Notes under the pieces: generated by a model
Seen by the model: only the letters and a program-made list of their open reading frames with translations
What the model was told of the DNA's origin: nothing
Database searches by the model: none
Shown here: one piece after another, positions 46,573 to 58,916 of the stretch
Position numbering within the stretch: the first letter of the stretch is position 1
Layout of the letters: each line of letters opens with the position of its first letter
Assembly (NCBI RefSeq): GCF_000208745.1
Contig: NC_030858.1
Span: forward strand, 18,248,432 to 18,312,431
Reading direction: 5' to 3'
Source: Theobroma cacao
Lineage: Eukaryota; Streptophyta; Magnoliopsida; Malvales; Malvaceae
DNA: 64,000 bases
Program-made: the position numbers and the translations under genes

Positions 46573-49500
46573 CTAGCCTTGACACCGGTTTTTTTCTCCT
46601 GTCTCAATTATGTCTTGGATTCATACTCAAATATTGTAATTTGCATAGTTTATCCTGCTGTTAAGTGTATATATTGGATAGACATCAATTGTTGTGTCAC
46701 CTAATTGCACCTAACTTTGATATATACTGTTAGATTTGTAATGTTGCTTTGGATATTTTTTGGCATTAGGATTCAACATCTAACTTGAAAGTGCTTACTG
46801 CAGATCACAGTAAGAGAAGGCAGTACAGATTGGGGCTGGGGAGTTGTAGTTAATGTTGTTAAAAGGCCCTCTGCAGGTTTAGGTGCGTTGCCTGCTCGTG
46901 GTGGTGGTTATATCGTGGATACACTACTTCATTGTTCACCTGGTTCTAGTGAGAATGGTGCACGGCCAAAACCATGCCCACCCTGTCCTGCAGAGAAGGG
47001 TGAAATGCATGTGGTGAGTTGAAACAGCCAAATTACAAAAGCTAAACTTCAGTCTTGGTTTTCTGAAGTTTCTGATCTCCAATTTTCATCTACTTTAGGT
47101 TCCTGTTCAGTTGCCCCTTGTTTCTGCTCTGAGCAAAATCAGAATATTCATACCTCCTGATCTTCGGCCACCTGAAGCCAGGCAGAGTATATTACTGGCA
47201 GTGCAGGAGCTAGGAACACGATTTCCTCAAGGCCTTCCAAAACTTAATCCTGTCACGGTAACTATTTCACGATATTAAGATATTGTGAGTTATTTTTTTC
47301 TAGTAAAACCAAAAGTGAGACAATTCTGAAAACTTTTTCCTTTTGGTGCATTTGCTATTGATAGTTGTAACTTCTTGCGGTATTTTGTTATTTTGTTCCA
47401 TGTTTTTCATAGTCAACATTTGACTTATGTGAAAGATATTGGGGCTGCAACAAGAGGACAATCCACATACAAAAAATTCTGCTGGAAAGCTAAGGATATA
47501 AAAACTCCCTAACAAATTTCAAAATAAATAGCTCCGAAACAACTTCAGTAAACCATCTAACACCTTGTCTTAATGAGAAACACTTACCAATTGAAACTCC
47601 CAATATCCCCCAGACTCAAGAAGTAAACCAATCTTGTCTATCTATAACATTTTGACTCCTAGCTTCCTACTTCCTCATTTCGTTCTTTTCTGTTTGCCCC
47701 ATAGTCTGTGCAGAACACTCTGTGGATGTAGGACAGATTATGAGAAGTCTGTTGACTTAGGATTCATGGTGGGCCAAAGCTCGAAAATCAGTGATGAAGT
47801 GTTATGGGTTTATGGTAGGAATTAGTATTAGAGTTTGGAAATTCATTATGGTTTAATTTAGTTGAGATTTGATCTCAAAAATGTCAAGGAAAGATTGCTG
47901 GAATTTTCTGGCAGCAGTAGAATTAGAATGAAGCAAGTTTATTAATGCCACTTTTGTGCTGCAACCAGTGTAACCTGGAGCACATTTCTGTAGAGAGAGA
48001 AAGAAGAAAAGAAGAAATTTCAAACCACTCAATCACATACCCTCTTAATAACTCAAATCTTTATCAAAAATCAACTCTAACGAGATTAGCAATACAAAAA
48101 TATAGGCAAGTTCTAACTTGTCTTCCTTGGTGTAAGATTCCTAAAACTATTAGAACTGGGAAAAAGACTTGACTAATATAAATTAAATACCTGAAGAAAG
48201 CCTTAATAATTTTCTAAACTCAAAAGGAGACCTTATGCACCATGCCTAAGGCTCATTTCAGGGAAAGAGAAAAATATTAGAATGTCCCTAGGGTACAGGA
48301 ACTGAAAGTTGACAATTATTCCCTTGTGTACAAAGATAGCCCCAACTTATTAAACAATTCCAAATTGCTAGTACTGAAATTGTAAATACAAAAATATTAA
48401 ACTATAGTTTAAACTATCTTCTTTCATGGGTGCATCATTTTCCTCTGTTTGTAGTAACTTGACCTGGACTTTTGAAGTGTTGAAGTAGAAGAACCATCAA
48501 GCGTGCAAATTGACCTAAGTTCACTAAACTTGAAACTTTTCTCTGGAACCTAAGATTGATAAGTTAGCAAATTTTCCTTCCTTCCATCACATTAAATTGC
48601 CATGAATAATGCCTAGAACATCTAGAAACTGGGGAATTTTTGAACACAAATTCATCCTTGGGTTCCCTGGAAACAGCTTCTTGCACACCTGACTTCTCTC
48701 TGTTAGCCCGGACAATCAATAACTTAAAGTTTTTATCCTCACCTTGTGCTTTTCTTGAAGTCCAGATTGCTTGCACAACTTTGACCTTTTCAACGTCAGC
48801 ATAGATCTTGGCTTGCTCTGGGTGGCTGAATGGTGCTGCATTGTTCAGAACTAGAATGAGTAATCAGTTTAAAGCTTTGGTAGTGTTTGATCTTGGGCCC
48901 AAATCAGAGGCCTTATCTCTTGTTTTTTGATTGCCTCCAAAATTTCTTTGCTTGAGACATCATTGGACAGCTTCAAAAAAGGCCCTTTATCTCATCCTAA
49001 GATTTTCTTTAATTCTTCCCATATCAACACTTTATATATAAACTTTCAGCTTTTAATTATATGATATCCTTGTTGACAGGTTCATGACCTTAATAAAAAG
49101 CCTCAAAACTTTTGTGCAAAGTTTGAAACTTTGATGAAAGTTCCGTATTGCTTACCATAGATGTAAAATAAAATAGAGAAAGGGAAAGTTAAATAGGAAC
49201 AAAGACGGATCTTTCGCTCTGATGCTAATTGATGTAGGATAGATTAAGAAAAGTCTGCCTACTTAAGGTTTATGATGAGCTAAGGCTAGAGAATGAGGGA
49301 GTAAAGGTATATGGTTGAAATTAGGATAAGGGTTTATGATTTAAAAGGCTTAGATTTATTTGAGTTGTGATCTCAAAAGAGGGTTGTATTTAAAAAAATG
49401 GTTTCAGGAATTCTTTGGTAGCATTTAGATAAGGAGGAAACAAGTTTATGATTGCTGTTTTTGTGCTATATACTCTGACCTGAAGCATTGTAGGGTAGAA

Positions 49501-52500
49501 AGGCAAAAAAGAAATAAAGGAGGAAATTTCCAATCATTAAATCACAAATTCTCCGAGAACTCTTAATAACTGAAATCTTAATTACAGATCATCTCTACCA
49601 AGTCTAGCAATAGATAGAGATATGAATATGTAAGTATTAAGTTGTCCTCCTTGAATTGAGACTCTTGAAATTGTTAGAATTAGGAAAGACTCAACTGACT
49701 CAAGACCACAAGAAACGCCCTTAATAATTTATCTAAACTCAGAATAAGACCCAATGGACCATGACTAAGGCTCATATCAGCTATAAATTGAAAATTTCCT
49801 GAATTCCCCTAGGACTCATGTATCAGAAAAAATAAACTCTGTAGTGTACATGACAATAGCCCAAATTTATGAATTAGAGTCCTAAATTGCTAGTACGAAA
49901 ATTATAAATATGAAAATAACAAAGCATCTCCTTCCATGGCTGCATCATCTTGAATAGCCCTCACTTAGCAAGCATCTTCACAGTATTTTATCTCCATTCT
50001 GTTTTTTATTTCTTCATTGCTTGCAATTGCTTTAGAGTATGCTCTTTATTCTGTTTTTCCATGACCATCATACATACTCAGGAGTGGTAGGAATATATTT
50101 CAACAACATGCTTTTGAAATTCTAAATTCGGTTGCGTGAGAGAACTTTGGATAGGAATAAATAATGAATTACTTATTTAAATTGATTTACAGGACATGAA
50201 AATTGAAGATCCAGAAATTGTTGAGTTGGTGAAACAAGTTGAGGAACTCGAAAAGAAGTTGTTTGCTCATCCACTTCACAAGGTTCACATTAATTTAAAT
50301 TCAGATTTCTTTCTTTATTACTGCAATTAGAGAACACATTTGTGCTTATAAAATTATATACTAAATTATATTCCCTATGCTTACCCTATTTTGTGCATGG
50401 CAGTCTCAAGATGTGCATCAAATTAGATCTTTCCAGAGAAAGGCAGAGGTGAATCATGAGATTCAACAACTCAAGTCAAAAATGCGTGATTCCCAGGTAT
50501 TGCATTTGGGATTGCCTCATTATGTAGATCTGACATTACTCTGCAAATGGGATGCTGCTTGTATTTGATTTGGCCTCAACATGTATATGTGTGAATTCAT
50601 TCTTCTTAAAAGAGTCAAAGTTCCAAAAGTCCTTAGTATTTTAACTTATTTTAACACTTTGCTGAATTTATAAGTTTTAGTAGATGCATATTTTAAACAA
50701 ATGGTGCTTTCACATAAAAGAAAGGTTTTATTCAAGATATCTGTTTTCTACATATTTGATAACTTTAATTTCTCTATAAATAAGAAGAAATAAAATGTGT
50801 TGATCATTTAAGAAACATAATAATTAAATAAAGAATTAAAATGCTAATAAATAAAAAATAATATTATATTACATTGTAGGGATATAAAAATTCCGTAAGT
50901 CATATAGTATATGTAATAAAAAACCAATATAAATTAATACTCTCTTTATTTCAAACTGAATGCCAATTTTCCAAATGGCACTAAGTTTGAGGAATGGGGT
51001 ATTTCATCCCTTACTTAACAACTTTTACTCTTTACATGTCATCAAGCTAGATGAGTCCATCTAAAGTTAGTATTTCGATGAAGGGTAACACTGAAAATAG
51101 TCCTGTTGGGAAAATGCATATTATTCGGAAACATCATATAATAGTAAGATGGACATTCAATTTGAAACGGAGGTAGTAATATTTAAATATTAAAAATACT
51201 ATATAATTTATAATTTTGAATTTTTGTATTTTTAATATAAGCAAATGGTTATATTTTTAAGTGTATTATATATTAAATTAACTGTACAAATCTAAATATA
51301 TTATATGGTTATTTTTGTATATGATATAATTATAATTAGATTAGGCTTTGCTTGAATAATATACTACACTAACATTCTTAATAATATATTTAGTTATAAG
51401 TTTAATATAATTTATATTAGTTCATATAAAAAATGAGATTTTAGGACTTATATATTGTTTATAAATGTTTGATGTGATTATATATTTAATATTTTATGTA
51501 GTTGCAGATTTGTTTACTTTTACACAATTATATACTATTGCATTTAGACATAGCTATGTTTAAATCATTATAATCTTGTATCGGATTAAATATTATTGTA
51601 AAATCTATTATTTATTCTATTTAATGTTATGTTTTTCTTATAAAACCGTGGAATAGTACTTTTTTTCATAAATGCACATATTTATGGGAACATTGTTTTT
51701 GAAAACTTATGTTCCTTTGACTCTTCATTTTTTTAAAGTAATACTGTCGAACATGTTCAACCTAGCAAAATTGACATGGGATTGAGGTTGTGACCTTCCA
51801 AATAAACCTCTGTTTTTAATTTTTCAGAGAATTGAAAAATTATTCAAAAGATATGTTCAGTTTTTTAGAAGCTTAGAATACAAGGGTTTTGACATTTAGT
51901 TATTGATTGTATTTTGTTCATCAGGTTTGAGTAAAAGTGGAAATGATGAAGCGTTCTCTAAAACTAAGTAGTCCTGATACTCTCTCTTGCATTCAAGCCA
52001 CATAATTGATAACAATAGCAATAAAAAAAATTTTCTTGTTTCCATTGTTGTTAGAATTATTTTTTTGGAGCCAAAAGCATGTCAGTAGACATGTTTTGGA
52101 TTTCTATTTCAAAAATTTTATGCAAAAAACAGATAACATAAACAAATGTTGCTAAATGGCACCTAAGATGTCAAGTTTGAATGGATGCAACAACTTTCAG
52201 CAGGTAATCAGATATGCTGTAGGTATAGAGAAGAGAGTGTTAATTTTACCTACCTTGACTGTGAAAATCTTCAGTGTTCTCCGAATCTTGAATTGTTCGT
52301 TGACTGTAACTGTTGGTTTGAGAGCTTAAAGATGGTAATTGCACAATGAATTCGTACCAGAATGAGTGCTTCTGACTTAGTTGCTGGTTGGCTGTTTAGG
52401 CTAATTTATATTTTGTTTGCAAACGGCAAATACATCTGATTTTCTTTCCAAAAGAAAGAAAAGGAAAACAGAATACATCTGATTTTAGAATAGTGTGAGT

Positions 52501-55500
52501 ATCAACTGACCTTTACCTTTTACATGCACCAATTTATGTTATGATGGGTTTTTATTCCCCCAATGTGGCATGAAATGGTTATAATCTGCAAAGCATTTTC
52601 TTGTTAATAGTAATATCTCATTAGATCAATACAAACTGCATTAATTCTGTTTGCCTGTTCTGTGATTTTATTAAAGTTTGCTCTTCCTCTTGCAGCTTAA
52701 AAAATTCCGCGATGAACTTAGGAACCGTTCAAGGGTACTGAAGAAGCTAGGCCATATTGATGCTGATGGTGTTGTCCAGTTAAAGGGACGGGCAGCCTGC
52801 TTGATAGACACTGGAGATGAACTGCTTGTTACAGAACTGATGTTTAATGGTGAGTTTCAACTACTGTTGCCCAAAGCCCAATCCTTTTTGTGGTACATAG
52901 GGTCTTATCTTATCAAATAAGGCTATGTATTTTCCTCGCCAGGTGGGCAGAGGCTTTTCTAGAGATGCTAGCCTGGTCAGAATTTCATTTCATGGAAGGG
53001 CTGCTAACCCAAACTTTTTTAGTTGTTTATTGAAAAGTGAAAAATACATTTTATTTTTAAAGATTTCTTATAATGACTTAGTGTCATCAAATTTTTTTAA
53101 AAAATGAAATAATTTAAATATTATAATTCTACTAGTAATTAAAAAAAAAAAAGGTCCATGAGATTCTTTCCTGAAAAATTTTTTAAAAATGAATTTAATC
53201 CGTTTATCTATATTCGTGAACTCCACCACCTGATGTTAGTCCATCTTTCTATTTTGGATCGTGCTGAGATTTTTGTTTATTACTAATGAATAAACATTGA
53301 CTACTGATTTATAACCATAACTATCCTTGGACCTCGTGCATGTTACAAATAGAATTAAGACAGTAGGATGGAGGGAATTTGTTTCTTTAGGGAAATGCCT
53401 ATGAGTATTCACACATATTTGTTAATTAAACTGAAAAAAATGATAAGAAAGAATATCAAAAGGTGAAAAGAAAACTGTTACACTAATGAATTTTTCTTTT
53501 CTTAAATACATCTAAATATGATATTAGATAAGCATATTGAAAGCTGTTTTCAGATATTTGCTGATAAACTCTACTAATTTATAGCACAATTTATTGGATT
53601 TTTTTCATACTGCTGGAGGTTAAATGAAACTTGCACTTGCTCTTCAAAAAAAAAAAAAAAATTGAAACTTGCGCTTATTTTGGTTCTTTGTGAAATTATC
53701 CAATATTTAAATTAACTTCCATGCATCATTAAGGAGTTTTTCAAATTTTAAACATTATATGATTTTCATGGCTTGTATTTTAGGGCTGAGTGCAAGGTAT
53801 ACTTTACAGCTGATCAGGCAAATCTTGGCATCCAGTGTTTTTGAATTTTCTGTTGTGTTTGAAGTTTGAACAAAATTTTAATCAGGTACCTTCAATGATC
53901 TTGATCATCACCAAGTAGCTGCCCTTGCAAGTTGTTTCATTCCAGTAGACAAATCAAGTGAACAAATACAGTTGAGGACAGAAATTGCTAAACCGTTACA
54001 GCAACTCCAAGAAAGTGCGAGAAAAATAGCAGAGGTTCTTCATCTGCAATTTTTCTTGTTCATGTACGTTATTAATTTACCATAAACAAGATAATTAGAA
54101 TGATCTCTTAATGGTTGCAGATACAACATGAATGCAAATTGGATGTAAATGTTGACGAGTATGTAGAATCAACAGTAAGGCCATTCTTGATGGATGTGAT
54201 TTATTGTTGGTCAAAGGTTAGTGCTCTACATAATTGGTTCTGTAAGGAAAAAGTTGCTGCTTCTATGTTGTGTTCAATTTGCAACTGGCTTTGTTTTAAA
54301 ATTAATTCCACTATCTTCTCATCTGATTGTCTCTGCATTCTCTCTCTCATGCATTTCTATCAGATTTATAGTTCTGCCATCAGTAATGTTTATACAGATG
54401 TCTGTCTAGGTGCCTGCTCTGATTGGGCATGTTGTTTCAGTTTTCCATTTCTTTTTCACGGACTATTAATCTAGTTCATTGCTTGATTGTTCCTCAGGGT
54501 GCAACTTTTGCAGAGATAACACAGATGACTGATATATTTGAAGGTAGCATTATTAGGAGCGCTAGAAGGCTTGATGAGTTTCTGAACCAGGTACAATGAT
54601 CAGAACCTCCACTATGCCCCATCACCCCTTCCCACATTATAATAATACACGGTTCTCTTCTGCCGTTTTTCATTTTTTTCCATTGGATTTTTGGAAACAC
54701 AGTTTTGGGAGTTTCTTTATTGACCTTTATTTCTCTGTTTTCCATTATTTCCCAATGGTCAACTAGTACTTTCATAAAGTTGGTAATTTTGGACCCAACC
54801 TGATAAAACAACACAAATAAGTGAGTTAGGGTTTTGTATAATCATTTTCAGATCATACTCGTGTCAACCTGCTTATGATACAAAAATTTTCGTGTTTTTG
54901 ACAGCTCAACCTACCTATTGAATTGACAACCCACTTAACCTGTTTAACTAATAATAGTGTCAACTGGTATAACTTATACCCTCTAACCTGCTTATGCCTG
55001 TTTACATATAGGCTCATAAAGACTATTTTAGCATTAAAACGAATTGTTTGAAGAATTGGAATTTAATTTATTTTATTTGAATTGTAGAGATAATAATGGT
55101 GATCAAATGAAGAAATTTCTAGAATAGATACTTTTCTCAAATCTGAACAAAACCCATCTAAGTAAGATGCCAATCTGCTCCTTTCTCCATTCTTCCATCA
55201 CAGCCTTACCCTCAATCTAACAGACCCATCTCATCTTCTCCTCCCACTCTCTCCCTCCACCGTTCCCTCCACTCTGATATACTTCTCTTGTCCTTCACCC
55301 CTTCAAAGTGTCTAAACATTTTTTTACTTTTTTTTCCTGGTTTTAAGAACATATTTTGTTCAAATGCTTTGAATTTTGTGGTTGTGAAAGTTTTGTTATT
55401 TGAATAAAACTGATGGTGTTTTATTATGCCATATATGTATATATATGGAAGTTGTTTTATCTTGTTTTGTTTTGATTTTCAGATGTCTACTAATGACATT

Positions 55501-56421
55501 AGCTATTGATTTACTTTTCACCTTTTTGGCTGTATATTCTAGTAGCATTTTCTTGTTCTTCCTTTTAAAAAATGAAATTCCTTCAAATTTCGGTAAAGTA
55601 ATTTTGTTGATTGTATGTGCAAGTTTCTCTTTTTATTTTTTTTGCTTTTTTTCCCTTTTATGATGTCACTCCCCAATTGTTAATTTTTAAATACAATCAA
55701 GATGTAGAGAAGAGAACGAGTTAATCTCTTTATTTTTGTTGCTTAAAATGCTTTAAATTGTGTTTCTTTTTGGGTATGTTATAATTTGACTTGAGTTTTA
55801 TCATCTTATATCATAATAAAATAAATTCTGTTGCCATTGATTTTTATTGTATTGTAAGTACAATCATAATTCATTTACTTGAATTTCAATTTTGATATCT
55901 GATTATATTTTGATCTAAGTTTAAATGAGTAATGAGTTTCTTGTCGTGTAATCATGTTATTATATCTTGTCTTTAGAACTTTCGATACTTGTTTGATGAA
56001 CGTGTTAGTCATATCGCATAACCTGCTTAATAAACATGTGTTTGAGCCAAGGTTTTTGACACGAATAATTTAATCATTTCATGTTTGTGTAGACCCATAT
56101 ATATCTTGTATCCCATCTCAACCAAACACGATAATGACTTGCCAACATGAATTCCCTGCCCTAGTTGTGGGTATACCAACTAAAAAGTTTTCTATTGAAT
56201 GTTTACGAGAGATTGTGGTGGGTGGGCTTGTAAATTTGGCTGCCCTTTGCTTCTTTAATTCATTCAGATTTGAATGAAAATGCCTCTAAGTTGTACTTTA
56301 TTGTACTCAGCTGCATGCTGCTGCTGAAGCCGTCGGAGAAGTTAATTTGGAGAAGAAATTTGCTGCAGCAAGTGAGAGCCTACGGCGAGGCATCATGTTT
56401 GCAAACTCCCTTTATCTGTAA
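41306..56421 (+). CDS. HEN2: DExH-box RNA helicase HEN2 (DExH10), 16 coding exons
   Basis: Nuclear SKI2/MTR4-type helicase that feeds RNA to the exosome; in Arabidopsis HEN2 is nucleoplasmic and works with the NEXT-like complex. Coding exons: 41306-42277, 43710-44024, 44151-44255, 44344-44412, 44674-44841, 44919-44990, 45062-45178, 46804-47013, 47099-47257, 50193-50282, 50404-50496, 52696-52849, 53886-54034, 54121-54216, 54498-54590, 56311-56421. All junctions are GT-AG and in frame, total 990 codons, the expected family length. Visible motifs: Walker A AHTSAGKT (98-105), DEIH (189-192), SAT (219-221), a Gly/Ser-rich loop near 300-316, [22 protein letters not shown] (464-473), the arch/KOW region in the middle, and a C-terminal DSHCT domain ending ANSLYL. 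The basic N-terminus GKRKSPEK may be a nuclear signal. HEN2 rather than MTR4 is chosen for EVAVPSGYT and YIVDTLLHC. Introns hold several transposons. Confidence 0.95.
45247..45290. repeat. (CT)n/(TA)n microsatellite in HEN2 intron 7
   Basis: An uninterrupted CT run followed by TACATATATATATATA. Confidence 0.9.
45884..46038. repeat. Compound TACA/TATA/TATGCA microsatellite in HEN2 intron 7
   Basis: Starts as CATACATACATGCATACATACA, then alternates TACATA, TATATA and CATATGCATATG words. It abuts the MITE at 46044. The long open frames across it on both strands are repeat artefacts. Confidence 0.9.
46044..46281. mobile_element. Fold-back MITE in HEN2 intron 7
   Basis: Two arms of about 112 bp are near-perfect inverse copies. 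The left starts AATATTTGATGCACTAACAG and continues GGCCACCAAATC; the right ends in its complement (CTGTTAGTGCATCAAATATT). Between them is a short loop (about 46156-46169). It has no coding capacity. The target duplication is not clear, so I cannot assign a superfamily. It lies between two microsatellites. Confidence 0.82.
46287..46312. repeat. (TA)n microsatellite after the MITE
   Basis: A short TA run directly after the right arm of the MITE. A further TA run is at about 46541-46569. Confidence 0.85.
47727..49947 (-). mobile_element. Coding-free LTR retrotransposon in HEN2 intron 9
   Basis: Two LTRs of about 711 and 717 bp (47727-48437 and 49231-49947) share start (TGTAGGAYAGATTA), end (TGCATCA) and order: GAGATTTGATCTCAAAA / GAGTTGTGATCTCAAAA, then TTTTGTGCT, GAAGAAATTTC and CATGCCTAAGG / CATGACTAAGG. 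A degenerate initiator-Met primer site (inverse of GCTCTGATGCTA, 49213-49224) lies beside the right LTR, and an AGAGGAAAA purine tract beside the left. So it is on the minus strand. The 793-bp interior has no recognisable gag or pol. The flanking five bases do not match, so the target duplication is lost or the ends are slightly misplaced. LTRs are clearly diverged, indicating age. Confidence 0.75.
50940..51176. mobile_element. Stowaway MITE in HEN2 intron 11
   Basis: The left end CTCTCTTTATTTCAAACTG and the inverse of the right end, CTACCTCCGTTTCAAATTG, match the Stowaway terminal pattern (CTCCCTCCGTTTC). Both are flanked by TA (50938-50939 and 51177-51178). The length, 237 bp, is typical. 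Mobilised by Tc1/mariner transposases. Confidence 0.85.
54823..56175. mobile_element. Candidate DNA transposon in HEN2 intron 15
   Basis: The left edge TTAGGGTTTTGTATAATCA and the inverse of the right edge (CTAGGGCAGGGAATTCATG) share the TAGGG end. Both subterminal regions carry CGTGTCAACCTGCTTATGA-like and inverse CATAACCTGCTTAATAAACA words, an arrangement I associate with non-autonomous hAT-type elements. Target duplication unclear. It would account for most of this 1.7-kb intron. Confidence 0.35.
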
Positions 56422-56740
56422 ATGTGTGTTTTTGCAGGCTACTTGTGTTACGGAATTCAACCATCCAAGTTTTCAGTTGTCTTCTGCCCTGTCATATGCT
56501 GACATCTTAGATTTCCCCTCTTCTTCTTTTCAAATTTTCCCCTGCCCCCTTACTTTCCTTCCCTTTACTACACTTAAGGGACTTTAGCTCTAAATTTTGT
56601 TAAATGTAGTCACTAATTTTTGTTATATTCTATTTGTAACAGATATGCCCATGACAACATATATTGCTCGAACGAAAAATTTGTGAATATGAAATAGATT
56701 TTATTTTCCAAAAAAAAAAAAAAAAGAAAGAATGTTGCAG
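56422..56740 (+). other. HEN2: HEN2 3' UTR and downstream A-tract
   Basis: No canonical AATAAA close to the stop. A run of about sixteen A begins near 56710. The end of the transcript is not determinable here. Confidence 0.4.
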
Positions 56741-56982
56741 TTACTCCTCTGAGGCTTAGAACCTATTCATGGCAGAAACTTTTTTGTTAGCGTTGGTTGA
56801 ATTGAATGGGCTTTGCATTGAAACAGAGAGGTCCTTGAACAAATCTGTTAGAATTGAAACCGACAATACCATTGATACAGGAGAAGTAGAGGTGAAGAAA
56901 TAAATGCAATATGGTAAACCTTTTCTTTCAGCAACTTTGCATGGCTCAACAGTTACAGTGAAATAGTATGGAAATGAAAAAC

Positions 56983-56988
56983 TTTATT
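56983..56988 (-). terminator. C4H: C4H polyadenylation signal
   Basis: AATAAA on the minus strand, about 37 bp downstream of the C4H stop codon. It fits a short 3' UTR. Confidence 0.65.
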
Positions 56989-57024
56989 GCTTGTGATCCC
57001 CTTGATACATGGGATCCCATCAGA

Positions 57025-58703
57025 TCACACCACGATAGGGCTGAACGCAACCGTTGAATGGTTTGCAATGTGCAAACTGAATTGCCCTCCTTTTTCACTC
57101 ACATCAATCTTGTCTGTTCCCATGGGAGCTTTCATCTCAAAATTGGTAACCAGTTTGGCAATCACAAGGCCCAGGATTGGTAGCGCGAGTATGATTCCCG
57201 GGCAGCTACGCCTGCCCATTCCAAATGGCAAGTACCTAAAATCAACCTTCCCGCCAGCAACGGCATCTGTACCACATTCTTCTTCTAAGAATCGCTCTGG
57301 CCTGAATTCCTCTGGACGTTTCCACCATTTGGGATTGTTGGCCAGCCACCAGGCATTGACTACCACCTTGGACTCTTTGGGAATGGTGAAGCCTCCAAGC
57401 TTTGCTTCTTCAAGGTTCATGTGGGGCACCAACAATGGAATCGAGGTGTGTAGCCTTAGCGTCTCCTTTACGGTGGCTTGCAGGTAGGGCAATTCGTGGA
57501 GGTTTGATTCTGTGACTGCCTCTCCTTTCAGGACTTGCGAGATCTCTTGGCGAATCTTGTGCTGAACGTTAGGATGGTTCACCAGCTCAGCTATAGCCCA
57601 CTCCATCGACCACAGAGTGGTTTCGATCGCTGCAACATTGATGTTTTCCACGATGTAGAGCACATTTTCTTCACTAATCTCTCCCTTCATTTCAGCGTCT
57701 ATGATGTGATCAATAGCGCAGCTGATCTTGTGCTTCTCCCCATTAGCAGCCATTATTTCCCTGTAAACAATAAATTCAAAACCCGATTAAAATACCCGGA
57801 AAATTAACTAGGAAATCACTTGATGAATTACCTTCTTTTCTCGACATAATAGTTGTTGAAAAAGGCGAGCCTCCGGCGCTGCAAATCCCTGCACTTGTTC
57901 AAGTACCCTCTTAGAAATGGTCTGAGCAAGGGAATGAAGTCGCCGTAATTGTACTCAAAACTCTGAGCCAAGCGGCTCCTCTCCGAATTGAATCTCGTTG
58001 CCTCAATGAATAAGGGGTCTTCCTGTGACTCAAACTTGGCATCAAACATCATCCTGTACATGATATTATAAAGCATCAGCTGCAAACGTTTTCTGATAAC
58101 CATCCCTTTGCTCTTCACCAATTCCTCATCCTTTTTCAGGTCACTAACCACCAGCTCCATTTCTTCCTCCCACATGCTACTGTAATGGTGCACCACTTTG
58201 TTTGTGAAAAACGGCAAAGTCATAATTCTGCGCATTTTGCGCCAATGGTCTCCGTAAACTGTGAACACCATGTCCTGTCCATTGCCTGTGAAAATATCGA
58301 AAACTACGTTGCGCGGCCTCGACCCGAATTCGACGCCTTGTGTGTGCAGCACCTGGGTGGCGAGCTCAGGCTCTGAGACCACCGCCAGGTTCTTTGAGCC
58401 AAGTTTTAGGAGGAACACCGGGCCGTACGTTTGTGCCATGGAAGCTAGAAGGCGGTGGTTTAGGTCATTACCAACTTGGAGCCAATTCCCAAATATTGGA
58501 ATAGAGAGAGGACCTGGAGGGAGGGCAGCGGAAGACGTGGAAATGGTGTGCAGCAAAAAGTAGATGGTAGCAAGTACTGGGACAATGGTGACTGAAAGGA
58601 GGGTTTGGGTGGAGAAATTAGAGTAGTTTTTGGTTAGTGCAAGGATAAGTAACAGGGCGAGGGTGGTGCCAAGAGTTGCTTTGCTGAAAAGAAGACGAGC
58701 CAT
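57025..58703 (-). CDS. C4H: Trans-cinnamate 4-monooxygenase, class II CYP73A
   Basis: Second enzyme of the phenylpropanoid pathway: an ER-bound P450 that hydroxylates trans-cinnamate to p-coumarate with NADPH-P450 reductase. Exons 57832-58703 and 57025-57760 are joined across a 71-bp GT-AG intron within Arg291, total 535 codons. The first exon has an N-terminal hydrophobic anchor (about 10-55), longer than in class I enzymes, and the PPGP hinge (62-65). The second has the I-helix AAIETT (334-339), ETLR of the ExxR motif (390-393), PERF (445-448) and the haem loop [11 protein letters not shown] (469-479, ligand Cys477). The sequences [16 protein letters not shown] and [14 protein letters not shown] are typical of C4H. 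Class II is inferred from the divergent N-terminus and the FGMG haem loop. All key residues are present, so it should be functional. It converges with HEN2. Confidence 0.95.
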
Positions 58704-58752
58704 GTTTGTAGATGGAAACCTCTGAGGAGGGAAACTGAATATATTGAATATC

Positions 58753-58760
58753 TATATATA
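58753..58760 (-). promoter_or_regulatory. C4H: TATA box of C4H
   Basis: TATATATA on the minus strand, about 50 bp before the start codon, which implies a short leader of roughly 20-25 bases. Confidence 0.75.
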
Positions 58761-58781
58761 GAGACGACGAGCGGGTAGGAG

Positions 58782-58788
58782 GGTTGGT
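58782..58788 (-). promoter_or_regulatory. C4H: AC-II element (MYB site) near the C4H TATA box
   Basis: ACCAACC on the minus strand, about 22 bp upstream of the TATA box. AC elements bind R2R3-MYB regulators of lignin and phenylpropanoid genes. A further CTACC-containing word (CTCCTACC) is in 58770-58780, and another is near 58832-58843. Confidence 0.65.
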
Positions 58789-58885
58789 GGGTGCCCCATG
58801 GTTTTGTAGAGAATCCATGGGCTCTTTGCGAATCAAGGTAGGAGGTACTCTCTAAGTTTTCAAAGTCAAAGTCAGGATTGTCTTT

Positions 58886-58916
58886 GGTTGGTTGGTGGAG
58901 GCCGCGTCCACCAACC
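58886..58916. promoter_or_regulatory. C4H: Inverted cluster of AC-II elements upstream of C4H
   Basis: Two overlapping minus-strand ACCAACC words (58886-58892, 58890-58896) face a plus-strand ACCAACC (58910-58916). GGTTGGTGGA (58890-58899) and TCCACCAACC (58907-58916) form a perfect 10-bp inverted repeat with a 7-bp GC-rich spacer. A W-box-like TTGACTT on the minus strand is next to it (58861-58873). MYB binding is established for AC elements; that this palindrome acts as a unit is inference. Confidence 0.65.

Noticed and set aside
48564..48776. Open frame in the interior of the intron 9 retrotransposon
   Set aside because: No gag or pol motif recognised and too short to support a product.
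57535..57807. Plus-strand open frames across the C4H gene (also 56987-57487 and 58261-58563)
   Set aside because: Shadows of the C4H coding strand; no independent domains.
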